Positions 7,621-16,160 of a stretch of 24,651 nucleotides of DNA are shown here, piece by piece. This DNA comes from CAYTTR01 sp964440805. Its GTDB lineage: Bacteria; Acidobacteriota; Aminicenantia; Aminicenantales; Aminicenantaceae. Below the pieces are notes generated by a model that was not told where the DNA came from, made no database searches, and worked only from the letters and a program-made list of their open reading frames with translations. The stretch lies in contig CAYTTR010000037.1 in NCBI GenBank assembly GCA_964440805.1, forward strand, positions 1 to 24,651, given 5' to 3'. Numbering within the stretch: the first letter of the stretch is position 1; every line of letters starts with the position of its first letter. Made by a program: the position numbers and the translations under genes.

Positions 7621-8718
7621 ATGAAAATATTGTTTCTTCTTCGCTACTCCATGTGGAATTATATGGGGGGAGCGGAGCTTCAGGCTGAGTATTTAAGCCG
7701 GGAGTTAGTTAAAAGAGGTTATGAAGTTCATCAGATTTTTGATTCCAGCAAAAAAATAAACTATCCCCGTGATGGAATCGTTCGTCATCTCCTCCCCGAT
7801 TATTACATGTCCTCTTGCTGGCTGAATACAAAGAAGATAAAAAAAATAATCCGGGACGTGACTCCTTCTCTCATTTACCAGAGGATTCGCTGTGCCTATA
7901 CCGGTATCGCAGCCTATTATGCTCACCAGAACAACATTAAGATGGTCTATCATGTTAGTTCTAACAGCAACTGTGATCGGCAAAGGGTCCCCTTTGATAG
8001 AAGATTTATCCTCAACATGATCAATGAACATGGGGGCAGGTATGGAGTGAGGAAAGCTGATTTAATCATCGCTCAAACTCAATCCCAGAAGAAAGCTCTC
8101 CAGAAAAATTTCCACCGCCACGCTGAGGTCATTCCTAATGCCCTTTATCCTCCTTCCCCTCCTTTTGAGAAAGCAAACCCACCTTTGGTGGTCTGGGTGG
8201 CTAACCTGAAACCATGGAAGAAGCCGGAGTTTTTTATAAGGCTGGCCCAGGAACTCCAGTCTCCCTCTGTCCGGTTTATTTTAGCTGGCCGGTCAGAGCC
8301 TTCTCCTTATCTCCGCTGGCTGCTTAAGAAAATAAATTCAGTTCCCAACCTGAGCTACTTAGGAGAACTTTCTCTGGAAAAAGTTCATGACCTGATATCT
8401 CAAGCTTCTCTCTTCATAAACACCAGTTCTCCCCGGGAAGGTTTTCCCAACACCTATATCCAGGCCTGGATGAGAGAGACTCCTGTAGTGACCCTGGATT
8501 TTGATCCAGATGATTTAATAAAAACAAAAAATTTGGGTTTTCATTCCGGGAGTTTCCAGAAGATGGCTCAGGATGTCCGGTATTTATTGGAAAATCAGGA
8601 TCAGCGTCAAAGAATGGGCCAGGCTGCCCGGGAATACGCTCTTAAAAATCATGATATGAACAAAGTAGGGGAGAGGTTTGTGAAGGAGATTCAGAAGATA
8701 ATGCCAGGTACTGGATAA
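7621..8718 (+). CDS. GT4-family glycosyltransferase
   Basis: The 365-residue GT-B protein has an N-terminal acceptor domain starting MKILFLLRYSMWNYMGGAELQ, with the Gly-Gly-Ala loop of the GT4 family. The C-terminal nucleotide-sugar domain starts near residue 188 (PLVVWVANLKPWKKPE). The donor-site motif reads EGFPNTYIQAW: Glu273 is present, but the position of the second Glu of E-x7-E is Gln281. It is a cytoplasmic, retaining sugar transferase that would extend the lipid-linked repeat unit; donor and acceptor are unknown. There is no strong Shine-Dalgarno site, only AATTCAAAGTACAA before the ATG. Eight bases separate its stop from the next start, so the two are probably co-transcribed. Confidence 0.87.
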   Translation: MKILFLLRYSMWNYMGGAELQAEYLSRELVKRGYEVHQIFDSSKKINYPRDGIVRHLLPDYYMSSCWLNTKKIKKIIRDVTPSLIYQRIRCAYTGIAAYYAHQNNIKMVYHVSSNSNCDRQRVPFDRRFILNMINEHGGRYGVRKADLIIAQTQSQKKALQKNFHRHAEVIPNALYPPSPPFEKANPPLVVWVANLKPWKKPEFFIRLAQELQSPSVRFILAGRSEPSPYLRWLLKKINSVPNLSYLGELSLEKVHDLISQASLFINTSSPREGFPNTYIQAWMRETPVVTLDFDPDDLIKTKNLGFHSGSFQKMAQDVRYLLENQDQRQRMGQAAREYALKNHDMNKVGERFVKEIQKIMPGTG

Positions 8719-8725
8719 TTATTCT

Positions 8726-9577
8726 ATGGAAAACGATAAGAATTATTCTCAAAAAACAGCTTCAGTGGAATCAGTGCCTTTTAAACTGGCAGAGTTTCTG
8801 GGGCCAGTAGGAAGTGGAAAAACAACTTTATATCCTTGGGTAAAAAAGATATTTCATAAATATGATAAAAAAGTCTTAGGAAATAAAGAGGGGTTGTTTT
8901 TTTCCCTTAGAAATGAGCTTAATTCAAGTTTAAAGGGAAAAGCTTTGAAGTTTATACCTCAGAAAATAGGGAAGAGGGCCGGAGAAAGACTTTTTTATAA
9001 AAGTGGAATAGCTAATAAATACACTCTGGAATATATTCAGGAGCATTTAGAATTTTTCCATTTTATTTTATCTATGCAGAATAAAAGACCCATCTCCCGG
9101 GTCCATAAAAAAGAAATAACAAAGTGGTTTTTATACACGGGATGTCTATATCAATTTTATAAGAAGAATCTTGATTCTCGTTTCACTTTGATTTTCGAAG
9201 AAGGATTTATTCATGGTCGAGCCATTAACCTGTTTGTTTCTTCAGAGGAAGAAATTAAAACTTCGCTTATTCAGCAGTATCTCCAGATGATTCCCCCTTT
9301 AGATGTGCTTATTTATGTTGATGCAGGTTTAGAAATTTGTTTTTCACGGCTTAAATCCAGGGGGCTTCCTTTAAGATTAAAAGGAGCTAAAGATGAAGAA
9401 GTAATTAAATTTATCCAGAATTCAATAATAGTGTCTGAAGTAATTTTAGATTTAATAGAGAAAAATTTTCCAGATACATACATTATAAAAGTTAATAACA
9501 GCGGCCATTTATCCTCCGCAGTTTCCTTGTTTGAACAAAAAATAGAAGATTACCGGATAGAGAATAGAGAGAGATAA
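8726..9577 (+). CDS. P-loop kinase of thymidylate-kinase type in a polysaccharide locus
   Basis: The 283-residue protein has Walker A GPVGSGKTT at residues 26-34, preceded by the hydrophobic strand FKLAEFL. A later strand, LIFEEGFIHGRA, takes the place of the Walker B/DE-x region of nucleoside and nucleotide kinases. LIYVDAGLEICFSRLKSRGLPLR supplies the basic lid-like helix. It thus belongs to the broad thymidylate-kinase-like superfamily. Similar proteins turn up in exopolysaccharide clusters, where their substrate is not established; sugar or lipid phosphorylation is a guess. It is tightly packed between a glycosyltransferase gene and the flippase gene (3-base gap downstream). Its codons are noticeably AT-richer than its neighbours', suggesting separate acquisition. 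Confidence 0.72.
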   Translation: MENDKNYSQKTASVESVPFKLAEFLGPVGSGKTTLYPWVKKIFHKYDKKVLGNKEGLFFSLRNELNSSLKGKALKFIPQKIGKRAGERLFYKSGIANKYTLEYIQEHLEFFHFILSMQNKRPISRVHKKEITKWFLYTGCLYQFYKKNLDSRFTLIFEEGFIHGRAINLFVSSEEEIKTSLIQQYLQMIPPLDVLIYVDAGLEICFSRLKSRGLPLRLKGAKDEEVIKFIQNSIIVSEVILDLIEKNFPDTYIIKVNNSGHLSSAVSLFEQKIEDYRIENRER

Positions 9578-9580
9578 AAG

Positions 9581-10822
9581 ATGTCTAAATTTTGGAGAGG
9601 GATAAAGAATGCCGCCTACTTGGCTTTTGGTAATTTCCTGGTTCAGGCTGTAAGTTTTGTGGGATTTGTCTTTATCGCCCGCCTGTTAGGACCTCGTGAC
9701 TACGGTGTTTATGTAACTGTGGGAGCTTTTGTGGGGATGTTTAACATTTTCCTTCTCCAGGGATTGGGAAAAGCTGTGGTTAGAGAGGGGAGCAAGAACC
9801 TCTCTTCTCTTCCTTCCTACCTGGAAAGAACGGTGGGAGTAAGGAACCTACTCATCCTGGCGGCCATGGTGGTCTGCATCGGAGCTTCATTTTTTACTCC
9901 CTATGAATTCCAGACTAAACTCTACATCATACTCTTCAGTTTTGACCTGGCTTACAAAGGTATAACCAGCTTTTTGGAGATTATCTACCAATCGCAGGAA
10001 AAGATGCACTATATTTCACTTTTTAACCTCCTCAACCGGTTTTTGTTTGTTTCTTTATCCGTTGGTTTCCTCTACTTAGGTTACGGACTCCTTTCTCTGT
10101 TTTTGATCGCTCTTTTTTCCCATATGATAACTATCCTTATCGATTACAGGTTTTCGCGGAGGCTGGTGAATTTCCCCTTTTTTTCTAAGGTTCATTGGGA
10201 TAAAAGCCTTTTAAAGCCAGCCTGGATTTTTTCTCTGTTTTCCTTTGTTAGTTTTCTTGCCTCCAGGATTGATGTGGTGATGATTTCTTTTTTAGGGACC
10301 ACAGAAGAGGTGGGGATTTACGGTATTGCTTACAAAATAACGCATCAAGGGACCATGCTCAGGAATGTTACGAGTACTGCTTTTTTCCCTATATTGGTCC
10401 AGCAGTTTATGCATAAAAAAATAAAAGGAGAGGACTTGATAAGGTACTCTCTTATTTTTTTAGGAGCGGTAGCTTTAGTTTGTCTGGTATTATTTTTTTT
10501 TGTAGAGGAAATTGTAGTTTTTCTTTTCAGTGCTCAGTATCAAAATTCAGCATCGGTACTTAAAGTGTTGATTTTTCATTTGGCTCTTTGGTGGGCGACT
10601 CTTCCTTTTACCACCGCCGCTCAGGCCACTCATAACGAAAAAGTGCTGGTAGTTATCCTTTCTTTAATGGCTGCCCTCAATATTCCTTTGAATTATTTTC
10701 TGTTCTTAAAATACAGGATTATGGGCATTGCCTATTCCACTCTCATTGTCTACTTCCTGGGAGGAATAGCCCTCTGTTTAGTTCCTTATATAAAAATGAA
10801 AAAACAACGCTACATTATTTAA
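9581..10822 (+). CDS. wzx: Wzx-type polysaccharide flippase
   Basis: The 413-residue, very hydrophobic protein has about 12 membrane helices and opens MSKFWRGIKNAAYLAFGNFLVQAVSFVGF. It continues with FIARLLGPRDYGVYV, the hallmark of the polysaccharide biosynthesis (MOP/MVF) flippase family. Other family features are SRIDVVMISFLGTTEEVGIYGIAYKI at about residue 230 and the charged loops between helices. Wzx proteins move undecaprenyl-linked repeat units from the cytoplasmic to the periplasmic face of the inner membrane. AGAGAGATAAAAG before the ATG is a weak ribosome-binding site, and it follows the kinase gene by 3 bases. The symbol is assigned by role rather than by close sequence identity. 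Confidence 0.88.
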   Translation: MSKFWRGIKNAAYLAFGNFLVQAVSFVGFVFIARLLGPRDYGVYVTVGAFVGMFNIFLLQGLGKAVVREGSKNLSSLPSYLERTVGVRNLLILAAMVVCIGASFFTPYEFQTKLYIILFSFDLAYKGITSFLEIIYQSQEKMHYISLFNLLNRFLFVSLSVGFLYLGYGLLSLFLIALFSHMITILIDYRFSRRLVNFPFFSKVHWDKSLLKPAWIFSLFSFVSFLASRIDVVMISFLGTTEEVGIYGIAYKITHQGTMLRNVTSTAFFPILVQQFMHKKIKGEDLIRYSLIFLGAVALVCLVLFFFVEEIVVFLFSAQYQNSASVLKVLIFHLALWWATLPFTTAAQATHNEKVLVVILSLMAALNIPLNYFLFLKYRIMGIAYSTLIVYFLGGIALCLVPYIKMKKQRYII

Positions 10823-10849
10823 CTTGGACTATTCATAAAAAAGGCCGAT
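10821..10849 (+). repeat. Copy 1 of a 29-base dispersed repeat
   Basis: The bases from 10821 match those at 24602-24630 with two mismatches, and the last 22 are identical (ACTATTCATAAAAAAGGCC then GAT). It begins at the stop codon of the flippase gene and ends 16 bases before the next ATG. There is no inverted symmetry, so it is not a hairpin. Confidence 0.75.
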
Positions 10850-10865
10850 TTTAGATAAGACTTAA

Positions 10866-12095
10866 ATGAAGATACTTTACCTTCACGATCATCCTTTGGA
10901 TTCGGAGAAAGCCAATATTATTCAGGTTTTACACATGTGTCAGTCTTTTTCTTTCTGGGGAGACAAGATTACTTTAGCTGTTCCTGAGAGCAGGAAGAAA
11001 AAAGAAAAAAATTCTTATTTATCCAAAGATTATCTGCAGGATCAGGCAGCCGGGAAAATAGGCAAAAAAATTAAATTTTCTCTAATCCCCTACTCTCGGC
11101 TAACTCTAAAAGGACGTTTTACTATGGTCGGAGGGATTCTTGGGGTTAGTAGTCTCATAAACAGGATGGAAAAAGACATTGATTGTTGTTATGTAAGAAA
11201 TCCAATATTCTTAAACCTCACTTTAAGAAAAAATATTCCCACTATCTTCGAATCACATGGGTCAATTATACATAACAGAAGCAAGTGGCTGGATATGATG
11301 TGGAGAAGAAACCTGGTTAAAAAATCTCGTTCCCCTTACCTGATTAAATTTATCACAGTCAGTCACAGGTTAGCTCAGGTGTGGAAGCTTCGTGGAGTAC
11401 CATCTGAAAAACTGGAAGTTTTCCCTGATGGTTTTGATGAAGAGGCCTTTTCTGTTCCTTTGGATAAAGGCAAGGTTAGAAAAGAGCTAAATCTTCCCCT
11501 GAACCAGAAGATTGTAGTTTATGCCGGAAGTCTCTACCCTAACCGGGGAATCGAAAGTATTCTCAAACTTACTGCCTCTTTTCCTCGCACTTTGTTTTTA
11601 GTCTTAGGAGGACCGGGGGATAGAAAACTTTATTACCAGAAATTAGCTCAAGATTCCAGCATAAAAAATCTTATCCTTGCCGGTTATGTACCCCACTATA
11701 AAGTAAAAAAATACTTATTCGCCGCTGATGTTCTGTTAATGCTGTGGACAGAAAAAGTGAAAACCATCCGTGACTGCTCTCCCCTAAAGATGTTCGAGTA
11801 CATGGCCACAGGTAGAATTATCGTAGGTCAGGCTTTTCCTAGTATAAAAGAAGTTTTAACCGACGGTCAGAATGCTTATTTAGCCCACCCTCAGTCTTTT
11901 GAACATTTAAAGCAAAAGCTAAAAATGGCTTTAGAAGCGGATTATCCTCATCATATTGCTCAGGCAGCCCGAAAATTAGCTTTTGACCGCTTCACCTGGA
12001 AAAAGAGAGCCAAGGAAATTAAAGGTAGGGTCAGACAAATTAATCTTGTTGGTATTAAAGGAGATAAAGATAATAAAGCTTCTGGTTTTGGGTAA
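10866..12095 (+). CDS. GT4-family glycosyltransferase
   Basis: The 409-residue GT-B protein starts MKILYLHDHPLDSEKANIIQV. Its linker and C-terminal domain start near residue 214 (QKIVVYAGSLYPNRGIESI). The donor motif DCSPLKMFEYMATGR has Asp303 and Glu311 spaced as in D/E-x7-E, followed by PSIKEVLTDGQNAYL. ESHGS (129-133) marks the acceptor-side loop. It is a probable cytoplasmic retaining sugar transferase extending the repeat unit. It lies between the flippase and polymerase genes with 43- and 59-base spacers, so co-transcription is likely. No convincing Shine-Dalgarno site precedes the ATG. Confidence 0.87.
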   Translation: MKILYLHDHPLDSEKANIIQVLHMCQSFSFWGDKITLAVPESRKKKEKNSYLSKDYLQDQAAGKIGKKIKFSLIPYSRLTLKGRFTMVGGILGVSSLINRMEKDIDCCYVRNPIFLNLTLRKNIPTIFESHGSIIHNRSKWLDMMWRRNLVKKSRSPYLIKFITVSHRLAQVWKLRGVPSEKLEVFPDGFDEEAFSVPLDKGKVRKELNLPLNQKIVVYAGSLYPNRGIESILKLTASFPRTLFLVLGGPGDRKLYYQKLAQDSSIKNLILAGYVPHYKVKKYLFAADVLLMLWTEKVKTIRDCSPLKMFEYMATGRIIVGQAFPSIKEVLTDGQNAYLAHPQSFEHLKQKLKMALEADYPHHIAQAARKLAFDRFTWKKRAKEIKGRVRQINLVGIKGDKDNKASGFG

Positions 12096-12154
12096 ACCAT
12101 GAACATTCGGCAGAAGGGATTAAAATAATCTTTTTGAAGCTTTTTAAATTTTAA

Positions 12155-13660
12155 ATGTATTTAAGAAATATCTGGATAAAACTTTACAAGAACCAGAGAT
12201 ACTTAATTTGGGGGGGGATTTTTGGTTTTGGCCTGCTCTTATCCTATCTGATAGCAACCAGAAACATAAACCTCATAGGAGCCTTAGTAGCCATAATAGG
12301 ATTACTCCTGGTGGTTTATTTCCATTTATCCGCCATCTTTATCCTTTTCCTGATAATCTTTACCGGAGACCAATTTACCGACCTGGGTCTAATACCCCAT
12401 ATTTTTCCAGATGTGCTGATAAGCATTTTAATCTTAGTTTTATTTTTTAAAGCCATATTTTTAAAAATTCACTCCGAAGAAAGAATAAAGTTATGGGGCG
12501 TTTACCCTGTTTTAGCCCTCCTTTTGGTTTGTTTTGTTTCAGCCTTATACAATGGGGGCGGCGGCTTAAGGTTAGCGCTTTTTTTAAGACATGTAATTCA
12601 ATTTTATCTGTTCTTTTTAGCTCTTTTAAACTTAGAATTAATAGAGAAAGAATTAAAGAAAGTAAACATATTTTTGATGATCCTTTTTCTCATCCAGATT
12701 CCAACGGCTCTCATCAAATGGTTTGTTTTTGGTTACAGTGAATTAACTTCTTCTTTTGGGGGAGAAGCAGCGATAGGGACTTATGGAACAAAACCTGGAG
12801 CCATGTCCACCCTTTTACCCCTCTTAGCTATAGGTTTTTTGTTTCCCCTTTATGTGGGAACCAGAAAGAAAGTGTATTTATTAATGATAATGGGATTTAT
12901 ATTATTCAGTTTTTTAGGAGGAAAAAGGGCTTTTCCTCTCGTTCTTCCTTTATTCGGGCTGTATTTGATTTTATTAATGCGCTCACAGTTAAACTTCAAT
13001 CCCAGCTTAAAGTCTGTATTAGCGGGAATATTCATCCTGTTTTTAGCTCTTATCCTGGGAGCAAAACTCCACCCCACCTTAAACCCTTCCCATAAAGTGT
13101 GGGGAGAATTTAGCCCCCGCTTCCTCCTGGATATGGCTTTAAACTACACCAGTGCCATAGTACCTGAAGGTCATACCATAGGACGATTTTCCTCTACCCA
13201 AAGAATTCTTGCCATTCTGGGGAAAGAAGGAGGTTATAGTTTATTCTTGGGAAAAGGACCCGGAGTCTTCTTAAAATCCGGGGTTTTAGAAGAGACCTTT
13301 TATCAGGGGTTTCGCAGTACTTTCGGGATACAATACGGGTTTACCGGGTTTGTATGGTTATTTGCCCAGACTGGAATTTTAGGCGTCTTGTGTATTTTAT
13401 GGCTTATTTTTTTGTTTTTTAAAGAGGCATATAACATTTACCAGAAGACACTTCCTCCTTATTGGAAGATTTTCATAGCGGGAGTTTTGGCAGCTTTGAT
13501 GGTCACTGCTTTTGACTTTATAGCCTACTCTACCAATTTTATAGCGGGCAAGCTTTTTCCCAGCGTAGTTTATTATTCGTTGGCAGTGATGATAATTCAA
13601 AATGAAAAAAAAATCATTCAAGAAAACTCAAAACAGTCCAAACCACCACAATTGCTTTAA
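12155..13660 (+). CDS. wzy: Wzy/WaaL-type O-antigen polymerase/ligase membrane protein
   Basis: The 501-residue protein has about 12 hydrophobic helices and one large soluble loop between roughly residues 310 and 400. The loop includes HKVWGEFSPRFLLD, EGHTIGRFSSTQRI and LGKGPGVFLKSG. A big periplasmic loop with conserved Arg near the C-terminal third is the architecture of the Wzy polymerase / WaaL ligase superfamily. Next to a Wzx and a Wzc-like gene, the polymerase role is the better guess: joining flipped repeat units in the periplasm. The start is not marked by a Shine-Dalgarno site. The last 59 bases overlap the next gene in another frame. Confidence 0.8.
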   Translation: MYLRNIWIKLYKNQRYLIWGGIFGFGLLLSYLIATRNINLIGALVAIIGLLLVVYFHLSAIFILFLIIFTGDQFTDLGLIPHIFPDVLISILILVLFFKAIFLKIHSEERIKLWGVYPVLALLLVCFVSALYNGGGGLRLALFLRHVIQFYLFFLALLNLELIEKELKKVNIFLMILFLIQIPTALIKWFVFGYSELTSSFGGEAAIGTYGTKPGAMSTLLPLLAIGFLFPLYVGTRKKVYLLMIMGFILFSFLGGKRAFPLVLPLFGLYLILLMRSQLNFNPSLKSVLAGIFILFLALILGAKLHPTLNPSHKVWGEFSPRFLLDMALNYTSAIVPEGHTIGRFSSTQRILAILGKEGGYSLFLGKGPGVFLKSGVLEETFYQGFRSTFGIQYGFTGFVWLFAQTGILGVLCILWLIFLFFKEAYNIYQKTLPPYWKIFIAGVLAALMVTAFDFIAYSTNFIAGKLFPSVVYYSLAVMIIQNEKKIIQENSKQSKPPQLL

Positions 13661-14873
13661 TCCAAAGCGAAAAATTAAGGTTCTGGTGGTAACTAAGGAT
13701 GATGAAAGTGTAGGAGGGATTTCCAATTATTACCGTCTGTTTTTTAAAAAATACCAGGATCCTGTTCTTAAAATCCAGAGGTTTGACATCGGTTCCAGAG
13801 GGGGGGCGGAGACAGAGACAGGGATAAAGACAGGGGTAGAGGCATCTCCTCAAAAACCTGCTTCACCAACTCCAATTCAAATTCCAATTTCAATTTTTGG
13901 TTACCTCTTCCAATTTCGCCGTGATTTAAGAGACTTCCAGAAAATTGAAATGAAAGACCCGGCTATAAAAATTGTCCACCTCAATCCTTCTTTAAAGCCT
14001 TTACCTTTAATAAGGGACGGCCTTCTCCTCAGACAGGCTAAGAAAGCAGGGAAGAAGGTAGTGGTTTCTATCCGGGGTTGGAGGGATTATCTGCAATCAG
14101 CCATAAATAGAATCTATTTAGTCCGTGTTTTATTTCTTTTTCTTTATAAAAAAGCAGACTGGTTTATTGTTTTGGCTGAAGAATTTAAACACTCCCTTAT
14201 CCGCTGGGGGGTTCATCCTGATTTAATCTCTGTTTCCAAAACCATGTTTGACGGCTGTTCAGTTTATCCTTTATATTCTCCCCAGGAGAGAAAACATTCC
14301 TCACTACGCTTTCTTTACTTAGGAAGAATTCATAAATCCAAGGGAGTTTTGGAGATAATAGAAGCCGCATCTCTTTTAAAGTCGTGGGAGTACAGTTTTA
14401 AACTTGATTTTTTCGGTTTTGACCCAGACCAAAAAACACTCTTCAAATTGAAAAAGAGTGCTCAGAAAAAAGGGGTCATAGATTTCTGTCGGTTTTACGG
14501 GTATGTAGAGGGCAGAGAAAAATACAAGGAGTTATCTAAGGCCGACGTCTATCTTCTTCCTTCCTGGAATGAAGGCTGTCCTACTTCTGTTTTAGAGGCC
14601 TTAGCTTGCGGTCTATTCATAATCTCCACTCCCACAGGAGCCCTTAAAGAAATTATTAAAGATGGGAAAAACGGCCGTTTAGTTAGAAAAAAAGACCCCC
14701 GTGACTTAGCTCTAAAAATGAAATGGGTTGCAGATAACAGACAGCAAATTTGGAACAAGCGCAGAGATAACAGGAACTATGCTTTTAGACATTTTGAATC
14801 AAAGATTATAATAAACCAGATAAAAAATATTTATAAAGAGATGTTACTGGAGGCCGAACAGAGCAAAGAGTAA
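13602..14873 (+). CDS. GT4-family glycosyltransferase with a repeat-derived insertion
   Basis: The 423-residue GT-B protein has an acceptor domain beginning KIKVLVVTKDDESVGGISNYYRLF. The donor domain has LRFLYLGRIHKSKGVLEI and the full E-x7-E motif EGCPTSVLEALACG (Glu324, Glu332), then GALKEIIKDGKNGRLV. It should act in the cytoplasm on the lipid-linked unit. The first about 23 residues are basic and lie within the 59-base overlap with the polymerase gene. A later start (GTG 13686) would cut into the first beta-strand, so the upstream start is kept. Residues about 65-98 (GGAETETGIKTGVEASPQ onward) are low-complexity and come from hexanucleotide and AATTC-type repeat DNA. They fall between two conserved secondary-structure elements, so the enzyme may tolerate them as a loop. 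Confidence 0.85.
   Translation: MKKKSFKKTQNSPNHHNCFNPKRKIKVLVVTKDDESVGGISNYYRLFFKKYQDPVLKIQRFDIGSRGGAETETGIKTGVEASPQKPASPTPIQIPISIFGYLFQFRRDLRDFQKIEMKDPAIKIVHLNPSLKPLPLIRDGLLLRQAKKAGKKVVVSIRGWRDYLQSAINRIYLVRVLFLFLYKKADWFIVLAEEFKHSLIRWGVHPDLISVSKTMFDGCSVYPLYSPQERKHSSLRFLYLGRIHKSKGVLEIIEAASLLKSWEYSFKLDFFGFDPDQKTLFKLKKSAQKKGVIDFCRFYGYVEGREKYKELSKADVYLLPSWNEGCPTSVLEALACGLFIISTPTGALKEIIKDGKNGRLVRKKDPRDLALKMKWVADNRQQIWNKRRDNRNYAFRHFESKIIINQIKNIYKEMLLEAEQSKE
13796..13895 (+). repeat. Low-complexity repeat tract inside a glycosyltransferase gene
   Basis: Bases 13809-13844 read as six degenerate hexamers of the form R-R-R-R-Y-A (GAGACA, GAGACA, GGGATA, AAGACA, GGGGTA, GAGGCA), giving dipeptides ET-ET-GI-KT-GV-EA. 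A second tract, about 13868-13898, repeats CAATT/CAAATT units like those of the intergenic AT-rich repeats. The frame stays open throughout. Confidence 0.65.
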
Positions 14874-14966
14874 AGGATAAAATAAAAGAATTATAAAACA
14901 GAAAAATAATTAAGGGGATTAGTTGAATTGCAATAAACTTACAAAAAGCTTTCCCTTCCAACTTCA

Positions 14967-16160
14967 ATGAACAAGGTCAAAAATTCTCTCTCCAGACTCA
15001 TCTCCTACTGCCGGAGTAAGGGATGGGAAGGTTATGACCCTTATGATGGATTAAACAGCAGGATTTTTCAACGGCTCCCTTTATTCAAAAACAGGCTCTC
15101 CAGGATGGCCTTTCTGCAGTTCCACAAAAAATCTCCCTTTAATTTACGTCCTTTGTTTAAGGTTTATCCTGGAAGAAATCCCAAAGGAACAGGACTTTTT
15201 CTTCTGGCCTTCCTCCATTTGCACGAAATGACTAAAAACCAGGACTATTTGCCTCTTCTAAAAAAGTTCATCAACTGGCTTAAACAAGATATTTCCCCTG
15301 GATACAGTGGAGCCTGTTGGGGCTACAATTTTCCCTGGCAGAGCAGAGCTTTTTTCCTCCCGTCCAATACTCCCACTGTGGTTAACACCAGCTTTATAGG
15401 AAGGGCCTTTATCCGAGCCTATGAGGTTCTGGAAGAAAAGAGTTATCTGGATACGGCCAGAAGTGCCTGTCAATTTATACTCAAGGACTTAAACAGGAGG
15501 GAGAGTGCACATGGAGTGTGTTTTTCCTACTCCCCTCAGGATAGATACTTTGTCCACAACGCTACCGCCTTAGCTTCTTCTCTCCTGGCTTTGACTTACC
15601 AGAAAACAGGAGAAGAAAATTTAGCCCAGATCGCCCAAAAATCTATCCGCTGGGTTGTTGATAACCAGAACTCTGATGGTTCCTGGGCTTACGGAGAGGA
15701 CCCAGTAGCTCAAAAGACAGGAACAGATAATTTTCACACCGGTTTTATCCTGGAAAGCCTGCAGCTTTACATGGACGCCACCGGCGACACTCAATATCGA
15801 CAAAACCTGAAAAAAGGACTCCGGTTTTACCAGCAAAATTTTTTTGCCCCTCATTTCACCTCCCGGGGTCAGATCGAATACTTCCAGACCAAATACTTCC
15901 CCCATAAAACCTACCCTCTGGATATCCACTGCGCAGCCCAGGCTGTAATCACTCTGGTGAAGCTTAGAAAATCTGGTGCAGACATGGACCTCTGCGATAA
16001 AGTTATTCACTGGATGATGGACTGCTTCCAGGATGAGAAGGGATTTTTTTATTACCAGAAGAATCCCCTTTACACCAATAAAATCCCTTACATGCGCTGG
16101 AGTCAGGCTTGGACTCTCCTGGCTCTGGCCGCCTATTTGTCCTATGGTCAACAATCATGA
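14967..16160 (+). CDS. Alpha/alpha-toroid protein of exopolysaccharide loci, function unknown
   Basis: The 397-residue soluble protein has no signal peptide. After WEGYDPYDGLNS (about 20-31) and KKSPFNLRPLFKVYPGRNPKG it is built of repeated helix pairs: LLAFLHLHEMTKNQDYL, NATALASSLLALTYQKTGEENLAQIA, FHTGFILESLQLYMDATGD and HCAAQAVITLVKL. NSDGSWAYGED resembles the QW-type turn of terpene-cyclase / protein-prenyltransferase toroids. Several conserved His, Trp and Tyr residues line up near helix starts. Proteins of this kind are often found in polysaccharide clusters, sometimes under unreliable names. A glycan-modifying role (epimerase, lyase or hydrolase) is possible, but no catalytic site can be named. 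The gene follows a 93-base AT-rich spacer and ends in a 4-base ATGA overlap with the next gene. Confidence 0.65.
   Translation: MNKVKNSLSRLISYCRSKGWEGYDPYDGLNSRIFQRLPLFKNRLSRMAFLQFHKKSPFNLRPLFKVYPGRNPKGTGLFLLAFLHLHEMTKNQDYLPLLKKFINWLKQDISPGYSGACWGYNFPWQSRAFFLPSNTPTVVNTSFIGRAFIRAYEVLEEKSYLDTARSACQFILKDLNRRESAHGVCFSYSPQDRYFVHNATALASSLLALTYQKTGEENLAQIAQKSIRWVVDNQNSDGSWAYGEDPVAQKTGTDNFHTGFILESLQLYMDATGDTQYRQNLKKGLRFYQQNFFAPHFTSRGQIEYFQTKYFPHKTYPLDIHCAAQAVITLVKLRKSGADMDLCDKVIHWMMDCFQDEKGFFYYQKNPLYTNKIPYMRWSQAWTLLALAAYLSYGQQS

Noticed and set aside
15621..16154. 177-residue open frame on the minus strand opposite the toroid gene
   Set aside because: It is antisense to a well-supported gene, has no recognisable motif, and looks like a codon-bias shadow.
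16109..16156. Longer N-terminus for the WecG/TagA/CpsF-family protein
   Set aside because: Those 16 codons lie inside the preceding gene and show no family similarity; ATG 16157 gives the standard start and an ATGA overlap.
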